Of a stretch of 64,000 nucleotides of DNA, positions 34,998 to 47,500 are shown piece after piece (the first letter of the stretch is position 1; each line of letters begins with the position of its first letter). The stretch is from Cladorrhinum sp. PSN259 (lineage: Eukaryota > Ascomycota > Sordariomycetes > Sordariales > Podosporaceae), in assembly GCA_033725935.1 (NCBI GenBank), contig MU867077.1, forward strand, positions 186,001 through 250,000, written 5' to 3'. Under the pieces are notes generated by a model that searched no databases, was not told the origin of the DNA, and was given only the letters and a program-made list of their open reading frames with translations. Both the position numbers and the translations under genes were made by a program.

Positions 34998-37900
34998 ATG
35001 TCTGAATTGCGCCCTTTGGAGGGGCTCCAAGCTCTGCACGCCGAGCTAGTCGCTGTCCGCCAACACCGATTAGATAACCTGCAAACCCTCGAGGCGTTGC
35101 TCGAAGCACATACCGAAGCGTTCCAGAAGCTCCTCGACAAGCCACCACGAAACTCAGCCAACAGGACCTCTCTGGGAACCAATAAAATAGTCAAGACGTC
35201 CGAAGCTGAATACAAGGTTAATGACGAGTTCGTAAACGAGACGCTGAAAATCGCCGACGACCTAGACCTAGACGAGTTCGAGGCCGGCAGGATTCTGTTG
35301 GACTGCGTGGCCGAGGGTGACCCAGAGTCACAGAGCCGCCCATTGTGGGAATGCGGCATCATTCGCTTCCATCAGGAGCGTAGGTTTCTTCTCGACTGCA
35401 TGCGCCTTTGTATTGAGGTGTCGGACGATGAGGATCTTGACGAGCCTCTGAAGGATGCTTTTGGCGCGGCCGTGGAAGACAAGGTTTTTGGTGGTTCGCG
35501 TGGAGGCACTGCAAAGACTGGGGCTCCGGCAAAGAAGATCGTCCAGAGATGCATGGAAGCCATGCAGAATGTTAGAGCCATGCTGCAAAGTATCGTGGAG
35601 CGAGCGGCAGCTCGTAATGTTTTGGAGCAGGTCAATCTCATGAAGGCCCCAGACAGCCAAGAGACATTTGATTTCTCGAAATCCAGTCTCGTCGAGCAAC
35701 ATGAATGTCTGGCCGCCATATTACACGCCGCCATCGAGAAGCGCCAAGCAGATGTCAACGACTTCAAGCAGTTTATTGACTTCTTGAAAAGGGTCGAAAA
35801 GTACGACCAGTTTCTTGTTCACTTTTTCCCCGTTATGGCGGCCTATATCACCGTCTTTGGGTCAACCGACGGAATGCAAGATCTCCAACAAGCACGCCAA
35901 CTAAACGCGATTGTTTGCAAACCTGGAGACAACGAGACTTGGGCTATTCAGTACCTTGGCGCTGCTTTCCGGGCCTGGTGGGTCGCCGAGTATACCGGTT
36001 TCTACCAGGATGAGAACCAGTTTGATTTTAAGGGCATTGACCTGGATCGAGAATTCGACGAGAGAGCGAAAATGTTCGCAGATTCACTCAAGGAGGGGGC
36101 ATTTGACTTCATCCTTGCTGTGGCGGCTGACTGCAAAACCGAGGAGTGGCAAGACCCTTCACGGTTGGGTATGCGCCAGTGGTTGCAACGGAAGTCTCCT
36201 CCATTGCAGTCTGAATCGTATCTGTTCAGCCATTTCTTCCAGCAGAGCTTGATGGTACATCTCGAGGTCTTTATCGACGCCGTCATCACCAATTTGCCGG
36301 AACTCGTTCGAACCCTGAAAACGGAAGAAGACGAGCAACGGCAACTGAGCCAGACCCATGAGCAGGATCTCGACCTCGAGCGCTTTTTGATCATCATCTC
36401 ATATGCCTACGAGGGAAGACCCGATGCCGCAATCACCTTCTTTGAAGACCCAGACAGTGCCTTGTTCGGTTTCCTGCAATGGGCGTCAACGAAAGCGTCA
36501 ACACCTCTGGTCAGCGCATTTTGCGAAATGTTCCAGTGTATTGCCTGCAATGAGGAGTGTGCAACTGCCGCGCACTCATTTCTTCTCGATGAAGGTCATC
36601 AGGCTTCTGGAAAGATGAAGCGATCCCAGTCTCTGACGTGGAACCAAATTCTGAAAGAGCTCGACTACTTCACCGTTAAGCTAAGTGAGAGGTTGAGCCC
36701 AAGTCAAATACATGTTCATCGTCCTAGCAAGCCGGGCGGTGAACAGGCCGAGGCAGAACCAGAGTCGGCCATGATGCTGGAGTGCTACCTGCGGTTGATT
36801 GCCAAGCTCGCGGCGGAAAGCGAAATTGCTCGAAAAAAGATGGTTTTCGAGTACAATATTGTCGACCTCCTCTTCAAGCTTGCCAGCGCCAATATACCTT
36901 CGCGGTTACGGGCTTGCTGTTTCTACGGTCTGCAGGCAATGCTGGTCGACAAGGACTCTGCCGTTAGCGAGCTTATGTGGCAGTTCACCGATGACTGGCT
37001 TGTTATAGATCGCACAACCCCTCCTGCGGTGCAGCAGCAGCGGGCATCGTATCTTGGACAAACCCAAACGGCACAGGCTCGTATGGAAGCTGTATTCAAA
37101 GACCTGAGCATTGGTTTTGAGGAACCAAATGCTTTCGTTCAGCTACTGACCTCGTTGGCTGCCCCATACGAATCCTCCGGGGGGCTGAATGATACCTTGT
37201 CCTTCAGCGAACACCTTGGTCGCGCCCATCGAACCCCGGGCGTAGAGGCCTACGTTGATTATGTTCTCCATGTTTTCTCAAGATCGAAAGAGATCCTCGA
37301 TGTGGCCCAGCTTAGAATGTTGCGCCTGTCCTGCTTGGAGTTCATTCTGGTCTGCCTGGAAACGTTCAACGAGGACCTCATCGTTTTGGGCAACGAGACA
37401 AATGTCGAAATTGACAAAGCTATGACGACTACCGACTTGGCCACCTACGTCCGTCTCCATCCCTTTGCCCGCGTCATGGAGTGGATGTTTAACGATTCGG
37501 CCGTAAATGCACTCGTCAGCACAATCCACCAAGACCAAACAGCACTAGGCCGTGCCTCTCCAGACTCGCCTCTTGTGTTGAGCATTCAACGGGCTGTCCA
37601 GGTCATGATCAAGGTTCTCGAGCTGCAAGAGACTTACCTCCATCTCGTGCGCCCCATTATCAAGGCCAACTCGGAGCAACGGAAGAAGAGCCCTGCAAAT
37701 ACTGCCTCAACCTCATTTGAGGATGGCATTTTGAACCACCTAGCTTTAGTGGTAGATCTAGGCAAGTATTGCAATCTTGGCCACAATCAGTTGACTCTTG
37801 CTTGCTTGAAGCTGTTAGAGAAGATTTCCGTCTCCAGCAAGCTTATTTCGGCCTGGAACCCCGAGGTTGGACGACCTGGACACCGGAACAAGGCGATCGT

Positions 37901-40203
37901 GCAGCTTGAGAGGAACGGCGATGGCGAAATTATCGCCGCGTCTCTCGCTGCTGATATCTCGTCTCCTATCGACCCTGCCCAGGAAGCCGAGTCGGAGAAC
38001 TACATCATCAAGAACTTCATACTTGACTTTCTATACGAATCTCTCAGGGCCACGCCAGACCAGCCAACCATCGCCCATTTACTTCTGGGCTTCCACTGCG
38101 AGCTTACTGGGCTCAGCGTGGAGCAAGGCGGTGCCTTCTATTTGCAAAAGTCCTTGTTTCACAGCCTGCTTACCGTTGTAATTGAGCTTTCCGTTTATCA
38201 AGAGGAGCGAGGCGTGCGCGGCTACCTTGTTACTCTGAAACACAAGATCCTGCGAATTTTCCAGCTGCTGTGGAAATCACCCCTGTCGGCAACCTTGGTT
38301 ATGGACGAGTTGCGGTCGACAAATTTCCTTTTCCACATGCTTCTAAGAGAGATCCAGATACAGCCTAGCCTAGCCTGGGATGATCTTGAGGCTGTCAACC
38401 CGGAATTCCTTCTCTCGGCTGCGTCAGTCGCATACATCGATTATCTTGGTGCACGCGCTATCATCTTCGAGTATATCGGCAAGGAGCTCTGCAGTGTCTC
38501 GCAAAACCGGATACCCACGATTAAGCGACGGATCTTCGATGCTCTTGCGGGACAGATAGCCCTAGAGAACCAACAAACGTTGACGGCGCCAAACATCTTT
38601 GACTTTTTTGATTTCTTGAACACTGATGCCCAATGGGACGATGTCGGAACGCCAAAATTCAAGTACTACGATCAACTCGATCTGAGTCCCTGTGCTGAAA
38701 TACATCCGGACGCTGGGTTGCAATACAACACTAGGAAAGTTAGAGAATGCGTCCAACTCAAGCGGAATGAGTTCAAGGACTCCCTCGCGCTTTTGAAAAT
38801 CGAGGCCCTGGAAGAAGTTGAACGGGAGGAGGCACTACTGTTGGAGTTTCTGAGCTTCAGCAATCGCCGGGGCATGTTTAATGCCTCTAGACTAAAGCTT
38901 CTGAGAGCCTGGGCGAATCTGTTGCTGGTCATGTTCGAAGCAAACGACATCAAGGGCACACCAAAGATGATGTTCTTACTACAGGCATTGCAAGCCATCC
39001 TCCCAAGCTTGGAATCCGTAAACTCTTTGGGCTCAGCCGAGGCATTCGAACTGGCCAGAGTATCCAAGGTTCTCCTCTACAAGCTCGACTTCTCAGACGA
39101 TGTTGGTGCTGCCGACAACGACAAGCAATCGGTCGGCAACCTCATCAGCGACAAGTTGTTCCAGCTTTTCCAAATCTGCCTCATGTCCATCGGTAAATGG
39201 GCGAGCAACGCCGAGCTCCGCGGCATCTACTACAGCATCTGCTACCGCTACCTCACAGGCGTAGTGGACCAAGATCACACCCGGAGCGCCAGCCTGGCAA
39301 ATGCCCGTGCCAAGACGCTCAAAGCGATCCAAGTCCATGGAGAGCGCCTCCTCAACGTCATTTGTGACGACGCCTTGGGAAGCGATACAAACTGCCAAAC
39401 AGCAGCCATGATCCTGCTTACCGCCCTCGTCCACCTCTCCCGCTCAGCAGACGACGACAGCGTAGCCAACGTAATTGACCTACTCAACCGTTTGGGATTC
39501 ATCAACGTTCTCGTAAACTCCCTCAAGTCTATTCTGGTCGAATGGCTAGCCATCATTTCAGGGGAATCAGCCGCCCAAGAAGCAGCAGAACAGTACACCT
39601 CTGCCAAGCTTGCCCTCCTCCTCCAACTATGCCAGTCCAGATCAGGGGCCAAGTATGTCCTGCAAGCTAATTTGTTTCATCACCTCGAACAATCCGGAGT
39701 ATTCGCTGCGGACCCTGAGCTTGAGATTAATCCAGGAAACACTGGAGCCCTGGAAAAGCATTACGGCCTGCTCGTAGCGCTCGCAAGAATCATTGGCGCC
39801 GCTGTTCTGGCTAGGGGAGCGCACAATGTTTTGCAAGGCAGAAAATTTCTGACGCAGCATCGGATGTTGGTTGTTCACACGTTGAAGAGGAGTGCAGGCA
39901 TCGGTACCGTCGGTAATGGTCTCAATGGAGGGTCGACTATTACGAGCATCAATAACAGGTATAATGGCAATGCGGAGGCGCAGTGGAAGTTGGAGGAGAG
40001 GATTGAAGAGTTGGCTGAGGCGTTCATGTTGCTAATTAGTGCTACTGGATTTTTGGAGGTATGTTTTTTTCTTCTTTTGTTCCCAACCAACACTTTAGGT
40101 TATAATGCGAGAGGGATTGATGCTAATGTTTTGTGTGATATAGTTTGAGGAGGACCAAGTACCAACAGAGAGACCGAGGGTTAATACCACTTTGTTTCAT
40201 TAG
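34998..40203 (+). CDS. nup192: Nucleoporin Nup192 (Nup205)
   Basis: Proposed CDS join(34998..40058,40144..40203), 1706 aa, with a single 85-nt intron near the 3' end. The protein is a huge all-helical solenoid from end to end, without signal or membrane segment. The N-terminus (LRPLEGLQALHAELVAV), the GRILLDCVAEGD region and the overall length match the inner-ring nucleoporin Nup192/Nup205. It binds Nic96 and Nup53-type partners to form the inner ring of the nuclear pore complex. Without splicing the frame ends at 40148 with an unlikely tail; splicing replaces it with FEEDQVPTERPRVNTTLFH, which looks more natural. That last junction is the weakest part of the model. Confidence 0.93.
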
Positions 40204-41506
40204 TTTGGCACTTTTAACACCTTTAATGGAATGGGACGGGGAAGAAGAAGCATTCAGCGTGAAAATTTCAAAGACATCATCGTTTTGTTTTTTGAAGGTT
40301 ATCTACTATTTTTTGTCTTGAAAGAAGTAAGATGTAGTAAGTAAGGGCGGGAATTTGTCATGACGGAGAGGAAAGGGAAGGGAAGGAAAGGCAGCAGGAA
40401 GCACTTAGTTTTAGTTGGGAGGGAACTTGGTGTGCACAAAAGTCTGCACAAAAATAAAGACAAAGACAAACAAACGTCATGGAGTTTTTACATATCATTC
40501 AGCCACTCACCCACCTTTCAAATTTTATCTTTATTCCCTCATCATTCTTTCGAAGAAGGGTCATACATACATAGTGATCAGGACAATTTTTTTTTAAAAA
40601 AAAATTTATAACATGGTGTGTTAATGTTTGGTCTTTTTGGCTTTCTTTCAAACGTCATATACACTCGGGAATGGCGGGTTTCGGAAATATTTTCAACCCA
40701 CCAAACAAACCAATAGTCATTTAACCTCTCCGTGACTTTGATCCCACCCCTATTTCTACCCACTTAGTCAACAAAACAACGGTGTAACAAACAAACCAAA
40801 AAAATTTCATCCGATATTCCCTTTGTCTATTACACACGACTTGGACCCTATTTACATCCATACATCCAAACAACATACACACAAGGAAAGCCCAATAAGT
40901 CATACACAAGTCATTCCAAAGCACTCGCCATCTTTCATTATCGGGCTCCAAGCTCTTCTTATCTACATGTAAAAAGAATAACAAAACGCCAAAAGAAAAA
41001 GAAGGAGACGGGTATATGTTAACGAGAAAACACCACACCTCAAAATTCCACGAACTCCATTTACCATGTCCATGTCCATCCCATCCCACCAAACTTGTTT
41101 AAAACATTTCGCCCGCCGCCTGAGTCCGCTGTATCCCGATCTCTCGAGTCCTCTCCTTGTGTAGAATGCATGCCATGTCGACCACAGAAAGCTTTCGCAA
41201 AATCTCCCATCCACACAACTACCCCATAACTACCAAAATCAACTCAGAGAATTCAACGCTCAAAGGAAAAAGAAATCTTTCGCTCTGTCCCGATGCATGC
41301 ATGATGTACAACCATTCCGATCGCTATGTCCATCTCCATGTGCCTGCTTTGAGAATGCGGTACCCTAGAAAAGCAACAACCCACACTAGATATGCCGCTT
41401 TTCTGCTCGTTGGTTGCAGGCCGAAGGTGCTGTGTCGAAGACCGAAAAACGGAAAAACGAGAAAAGAGTATTGTCCGGCCCCCGTTCCACTCTTTTATAC
41501 GCCCAA
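40204..41506. other. Convergent 3' intergenic region
   Basis: Long flank between convergent Nup192 and the Slx8-like gene. It is A/C-rich on the plus strand with T and A runs near 40588-40607. No gene or known RNA seen; frames of up to 123 codons lack motifs. Confidence 0.6.
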
Positions 41507-43189
41507 TTATATGACGCTATCATCATGATTGAGACGGCGCTGTTTTCTTCTTTCCACTTCCTTTCTGCTCCGGAGTTTCAACTTGAGAGGGAAAAAGCCC
41601 TTAGCTCGTGGGCCAAAGGACGCATGTGCAGGCTCTTTGTCCACCTTTTGCCGGCAAACGGGGCAAACTCTTCTTGCAGGATCAACGGTAAGAGCGCTAT
41701 GCAGACACCCGGCGCAGAACATATGACCTAGGAATTGAAGTCAGTCAGGATCCAATAAATCCAACTCATTCGCGAGATACTCACCGCAAAACGTCACCGT
41801 GAGGTCCGTGACTTCTTCGTAGCAAATGATGCATGTGAAGTCCCGAAGCTTGGTGTATTGCTTCTCCTTGCGGAGCCCCTCAGGCACTTCCTCCTTATCA
41901 ACCAGGTCGATCAGATCGTCGTCTTCGTCAAAAATTGAGGGCTTCACATCCTCCTCCTCTGAGCGTTTCCGCTTTTTCGCAGAGCCATTGCCTCCTCTCT
42001 GTGCCGGGCTTATCTGGGGGGGTTTCGAAGATCGGCGTGCTGCGGGAGTTGAGCTTGACGATGACCCCGTGGTGGGTAATGACGGTAACGTCAAAGACAT
42101 TGCACCTGGGCCTCTTCTTCTTGACCGTGACGACATGGTGTGCGAAGGTGCTCGAGAGCTATCCGAGTCTGCTGAGTCGCTATCTCCTCCCAACACACTT
42201 CGCACGTCTCTGCTCGGCGCTGGTGGGTCGCGGAGGCGCAGTGGGGGGCTGGGTGCGATGTCGACTGCTGGTAGAGGGTTGCTGAAGCTGAATGCAGGAC
42301 GCGGGGTCGCAGATGGAATCGAGGGGCTCGAAAAGTCGCGGCTCACAAGTTGGTTCAAGAGGAAACCGTCGCTATCGAGCTGGTGCTGTGAGGCGCTCAG
42401 GTTGAGGCTATTGGTGTGGGAGGCACTTGCTGATGGACGGCGACGGTCAATGGGAGTTGGCAGGCGAGGAAGTGTGGGCAAGTTGGGTTCATGTGGCGGA
42501 TTTGTAAACGTGGTAAAGGAAGGCAACAGGCTGTTTGTTGCTTCTGGAAACAAGATGGGATGGTCGGAGCGTTGGGGGGTGGATGGGGCGATCGGTATCG
42601 GCCTATGGGAAGCACCGACGGAAGAAGTGGGTCCTGTGAGAAAGTCGGGTCTGGGAAGTTGTTCTTGCTGCGGATGCGGAACACGCTGCACCTGCCAGGC
42701 CGGAGGGCTCGGGTGTTGACAGACGTAACTGTGACTTGCTGATGAAATCTGACGGTTCTCTCCCCGTGGCCGTGAGTAATCATGGAGGAAATAAGATTGG
42801 CTTGTTTCTCCCGTCTGTTGCGCCTGCTGCTGTGAAGTGAAGAACCGAGGCGACATAATGGAGGAGGAAGAGGACGAGTAGTTCGAGGTGCCCTGGAAGA
42901 AGTGAGAATGGGGAGATATCGCTGACAATCCCTGAGGCTCGAGTTGCCTCATGAGTCCTGTCATGGGGGGTAAAGAGTCTGGGGGAATCGTCGACGGGTA
43001 TTGTTGCGGGCGAGGGAGCTCGAGGTTTGCAAGATCTTGGCTGGCGGTTAGACCCTGGGATGAGCGAAACTGAGATTGAGATTGGAAGACGGTTTTTCCT
43101 GGGACAGAAAGAAAGTCTATAAAATAGCCCGTACCTTCGAAGAAGTCATCATGGCTCCTATCGAAAAAGCCATCCAAGCTGTCGCCCAT
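41507..43189 (-). CDS. slx8: RING E3 ligase resembling SUMO-targeted ligase Slx8
   Basis: Proposed CDS complement(join(41507..41727,41785..43189)), 541 aa, with one 57-nt intron inside the RING. I chose MGDSLDGFF at 43189; an open frame extends upstream to 43402 but its translation looks like leader. The first 410 residues are disordered, Ser/Pro/Gln-rich. A basic patch (KKRKR) and a hydrophobic-acidic DLIDLVD motif (about 425-431), a likely SUMO-interaction motif, precede a C3HC4 RING with Cys453, Cys456, Cys468, His470, Cys473, Cys476, Cys490 and Cys493. The tail KGFFPLKLKL resembles fungal Slx8 C-termini. As a STUbL it would ubiquitinate SUMO-modified proteins in the nucleus during genome maintenance. 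Another nuclear RING ligase cannot be excluded. Confidence 0.8.
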
Positions 43190-43728
43190 ATCGGCGTGTG
43201 CCCTGCCCGTATATATAGGGGTATTGTAGGGAAAACCGGGAGATGGCCGAACTCGAACATGCAAGAACAAACTTGTTGAGGACAAGAAGTAGCAGATAAA
43301 GATTCCTTTTGATCTTTTTACTTTTTCACCGACTCGCTGGATGAAGCTGGAAGGATCATGACAGAATGGCAAGGACGCGCCAGGTGCCAGCAATACATAC
43401 ACCGATTGGGAAGTAGCGAGGGAAGGGACGAGGCGGGCTGGACTTCGTCTCTTTATTCAATTGGATCATTGCTGGGAAAGGGTGACTGAGTTGACTGAGC
43501 GGAAGTGGACACTGGGACAGCGACACACTGGACACTGGACATTGCAACACGACCATCGCTGCCGAGGATCAAAAAACCGAGCCAATCCGGGCCCTAAGGA
43601 CGACTGCACATGCAAGGGCCTTCATTTTCTTTTGTCCGTTCTCTGATGTGAGAAATAAGAGAGTTTACGCCTGGGGGGGCAAAAAGGATGTGTTGGCTAT
43701 CGGGGCTCCGAAATCTCCGTTTGAGATT

Positions 43729-43760
<32 letters not shown>

Positions 43761-44519
43761 CAACCGTCACTTTTCGGTTATTTTGACAAGGCAACATGCA
43801 GGCAGGCAGACAATCTGGAATATGTGGTGCACACTACACATGTTATGCAAGGCGTCCATTTATTCGGAGTTTGTCATCGACCTCTTGCCTTCATGTTGAA
43901 ACTTTAAAACCCATTCTGGTCGTCATTTGCCATCTCGCAATTGTACTCACTGCAGTACACATCCGCCGGAATTACACTCGTCAGATCGGGTTTCTTGCAA
44001 GGTGCTCAAAATTAGGCCAACCAGAATAAATCTAAAGACGATCCGCGCTGAGGGTCAGTGTGACTACAATATAGTCCTGCTTTTCTCCCTTCCGAAGACC
44101 TGTAAACTGTAAGTTTTGGGGCAAAACAGACCTGGTAAGTAAGCCGATCTAACGACTGTAATTCTGGTGGAGGTGCAGCCAGGTCACAACACCTTCCAAC
44201 CCCACTAGACGGACAACTGCAGGCGCTGCGGTACCTTCCGGTGTCGCGCGCACTGCTGTCATGGGCTTGCCGGCCAGACCATGCCGCCATGCGGGGCTGG
44301 GATACGTTTGCTGCGGGAGCTGCGGGCCCCTAATCCAGACTGGATAGTGCCATGGAATGTCCCCGCAGTTAAGGCACAGGCCCTTGTCTCAAAAAAAAAT
44401 CCAAGCATCGAGAATTTTGTGATCGGCATTCGACGACAAAAAATCATGACGATACCATACTGCACAACCATGACTTGAATGCGCCACCTCATTTTACCAC
44501 CAAACTCCATCACAATAGA
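43190..44519. other. Divergent promoter region of Slx8-like gene and Mip1
   Basis: No gene supported across 1.33 kb. A 30-T run lies at 43731-43760. Frames up to 110 codons show no motifs. The Mip1 ATG at 44520 follows an A/C-rich leader. Confidence 0.6.
43731..43760. repeat. 30-nt T run
   Basis: Uninterrupted T homopolymer in the divergent promoter region. Poly(dA:dT) tracts disfavour nucleosomes and are common in fungal promoters, but the stated length may be imprecise. Confidence 0.85.
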
Positions 44520-47500
44520 ATGCTGCTCCCTTGCCGCGGTCTGGCGGCAGGAGATGCGCGAGTCGCCAGCTTCGTCCGACTTGCAAGACACCGTGCCGCA
44601 GCTCGTCGTTCTTATCTGCGCCCTCTGACGTCGTTTCGTTATTTTTCGCTCTCATCGCGACGATGGGCCTCCCCAGAAGAGGAAAACCTCGCCGTTCCAT
44701 GTACCGCCCGTCACAACGAGATTGGTGTGCAACAGCTGAGCTCCCGGCTCTATGAGCAGCTCTTCCCCCGCGGTAATATCTCACCACCATCCGAGGCTCT
44801 CGTCAAACTTGCACAGGACCACCTCCGACGACATGACCTTCTTGGCAAGGTCAACGACAACTCGGCCCCTATCGCATTCGATCTGCCACCCCTCGCTGGC
44901 GAGACCCTCGACGAACATTTTTACAGGCTTGGTGTTGATTCAGCAGAGCCTTTCCTAACCCATGCGAAGCAACTTGCAAAGTCAAACCTCCCACCAAAAC
45001 CGATGAGATGGGAGCGAAGAAGTGGTTGGACAAAGTACTATGCAGATGGCACCCCCCCAGAGGCGGTCGCCGCCCCCGAGGGCCCAGTTATGACCTTTGA
45101 TACCGAGGTCATGTGGAAAGACAATCCGTTTGCTGTTATGGCATGCGCTGCTACACCAGATGCTTGGTATGCGTGGCTTTCGCCGTGGCTATTGGGCGAG
45201 ACGGAAAACAAAAGGCAGCTGATACCTCTAGGAGATCCGACCAAAGAAAGAATAATCGTAGGGCATAATATTGGATATGACCGGGCGAGGATTTTAGAAG
45301 AATACGACCTGGCGCAAAGCAGAAACTGCTTCCTCGACACAATGTCGCTGCATGTTGCTGTCAACGGCATGTGCTCGCAGCAACGACCAACTTGGATGAA
45401 GCACAAGAAGAACAGGGAGCTTCGGGAGAAAATAACAAAGGAGTCGAGCGATGTCAAATTGGTGGAATTGCTCAATAACGGAGCTTTTACTGCCGCGGAA
45501 GAGGAACTATGGGTCGAAAGGAGCTCCATCAACTCTCTTCGTGACGTCGCCAAATTTCACCTTAACCTATCAATCGACAAGGAGGTGCGGAATGCCTTTG
45601 GCGAGCTGGATAAGGCTGGCATAAATGCCAAGCTGGATGAGCTTCTAACGTACTGCGCGGCCGACGTCGCCATCACACATCGGGTCTATCAAATTGTGTT
45701 CCCCAACTTCTTGGAGACTTGCCCACATCCTGTGAGCTTCGCTGCACTTAGGCATCTCGCCGCCGTCATCCTCCCCGTCAACAAAACATGGGACGCATAC
45801 ATTGCAAATGCAGAAGCTACATACCAGTCTCTTTCGGTCGCGGTTCAGGAGCGCTTGGTTTCGCTAGCCAAAAAAGCGCTCGAAGCCAAGGACGATCCAG
45901 AAAAGTACATGAATGATCATTGGCTGAGGCAGTTGGATTGGTCTGGACAGGACATCAAGATGGTTAAAGACAAGAAAACGGGCGAGATGAGACTGGCCTT
46001 GCGACAAAAGCTACCGGGCATGCCCAAATGGTACAAAGATCTGTGCCCAAAGGGGGAAGAAGATCCGATCAACCTCTCGGTTCGCGTTAGAGCGGCGCCG
46101 TTGCTCCTTCGATTATCTTGGGAGGGACGTCCTCTTGTTTGGTCCGAGGTTCACGGGTGGACATTTATGGTTCCTCGAGACGAGAGCACAGAATACACCC
46201 AAAAGCAGATGTTCCCGTGCGATATGAGCGAGGAGCCAATCCTGCCGCTCAGAGACGACCTGGACAACCACTACTTCAAGTTACCACACAAAGATGGCCC
46301 AGCAGCTCGGTGTGTCAACCCAATGGCCAAGAGCTACCTTTCGTATTTTGAAAGCGGAACTCTATCGTCAGAGTATGAATATGCTAAGGAGGCCCTCGAG
46401 ATGAATGCCTCCTGCTCATACTGGATGAGTGCTCAAGATAGGATCAAGAACCAGTTGGTGGTATATGAGAATGATCTGCCAACTTCTGCTACCAAACAAG
46501 CAGAAACAAAACCCGAGCCAATTCCTGGCTTCATCTTACCACAAGTCATCCCGATGGGTACAATCACACGTCGTGCAGTGGAGAACACCTGGTTGACAGC
46601 ATCGAATGCAAAGAAGAACCGCGTTGGCTCCGAGCTCAAAGCCATGGTGCGTGCTCCTCCCGGCTACGTCTTTGTGGGGGCAGATGTAGACTCTGAGGAG
46701 TTGTGGATCGCATCAGTAGTCGGTGATGCCACCTTCAAGATTCACGGAGGCAACGCCATTGGTTTCATGACACTGGAAGGCACCAAAGCTGCCGGTACCG
46801 ATCTTCACAGTCGAACAGCTTCCATCCTAGGTATCACTCGTAACGATGCAAAGGTTTTCAACTATGGCCGGATCTACGGTGCTGGCCTCAAATTCGCCGC
46901 GCAGCTCCTTCGACAGTTCAACCCCAGTCTCAGCGAAAGTGAGACTGCAGAAATTGCAGGGAAGCTTTACGCAACCACAAAGGGAACCAAAACCACTCGC
47001 AGAGTCCTTCACAAGCGTCCCTTCTGGCGTGGCGGCACTGAATCCTTCGTCTTTAACAAGCTGGAAGAATTCGCCGAGCAGGAACGGCCCCGGACACCCG
47101 TCCTCGGCGCAGGTATCACTCAAGCCCTGAATAGCCAGTTTATCAGCAAGGGCGGCTATCTCACATCCCGCATCAACTGGGCCATACAGTCCAGCGGCGT
47201 CGACTATCTACACCTGCTCATCGTCTCAATGGACTACCTCATCCGCCGCTTCAACATTGCGGCCCGTCTCGCCATCACAGTTCACGATGAAATCCGCTAT
47301 CTCGTTCAAGAGCATGACAAATATAGGGCCTCGATGGCTCTACAAATTGCGAACCTCTGGACACGCGTCATGTTTGCGCAGCAGGTTGGCATACATGACT
47401 TGCCCCAGTCCTGCGCATTCTTCTCTGCAGTGGACATCGATACTGTCTTCCGCAAAGAGGTCTACATGGACTGCATCACGCCTTCCAACCCCATCGCAAT

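Noticed and set aside
41826..42719. 297-codon plus-strand frame
   Set aside because: Antisense to the disordered Ser/Pro-rich part of the Slx8-like gene; low-complexity sequence often stays open on both strands.
43118..43155. Possible 36-nt intron near the start of the Slx8-like gene
   Set aside because: GTACGG...CCCAG would keep frame but is shorter than any other intron here; the region is left as coding.
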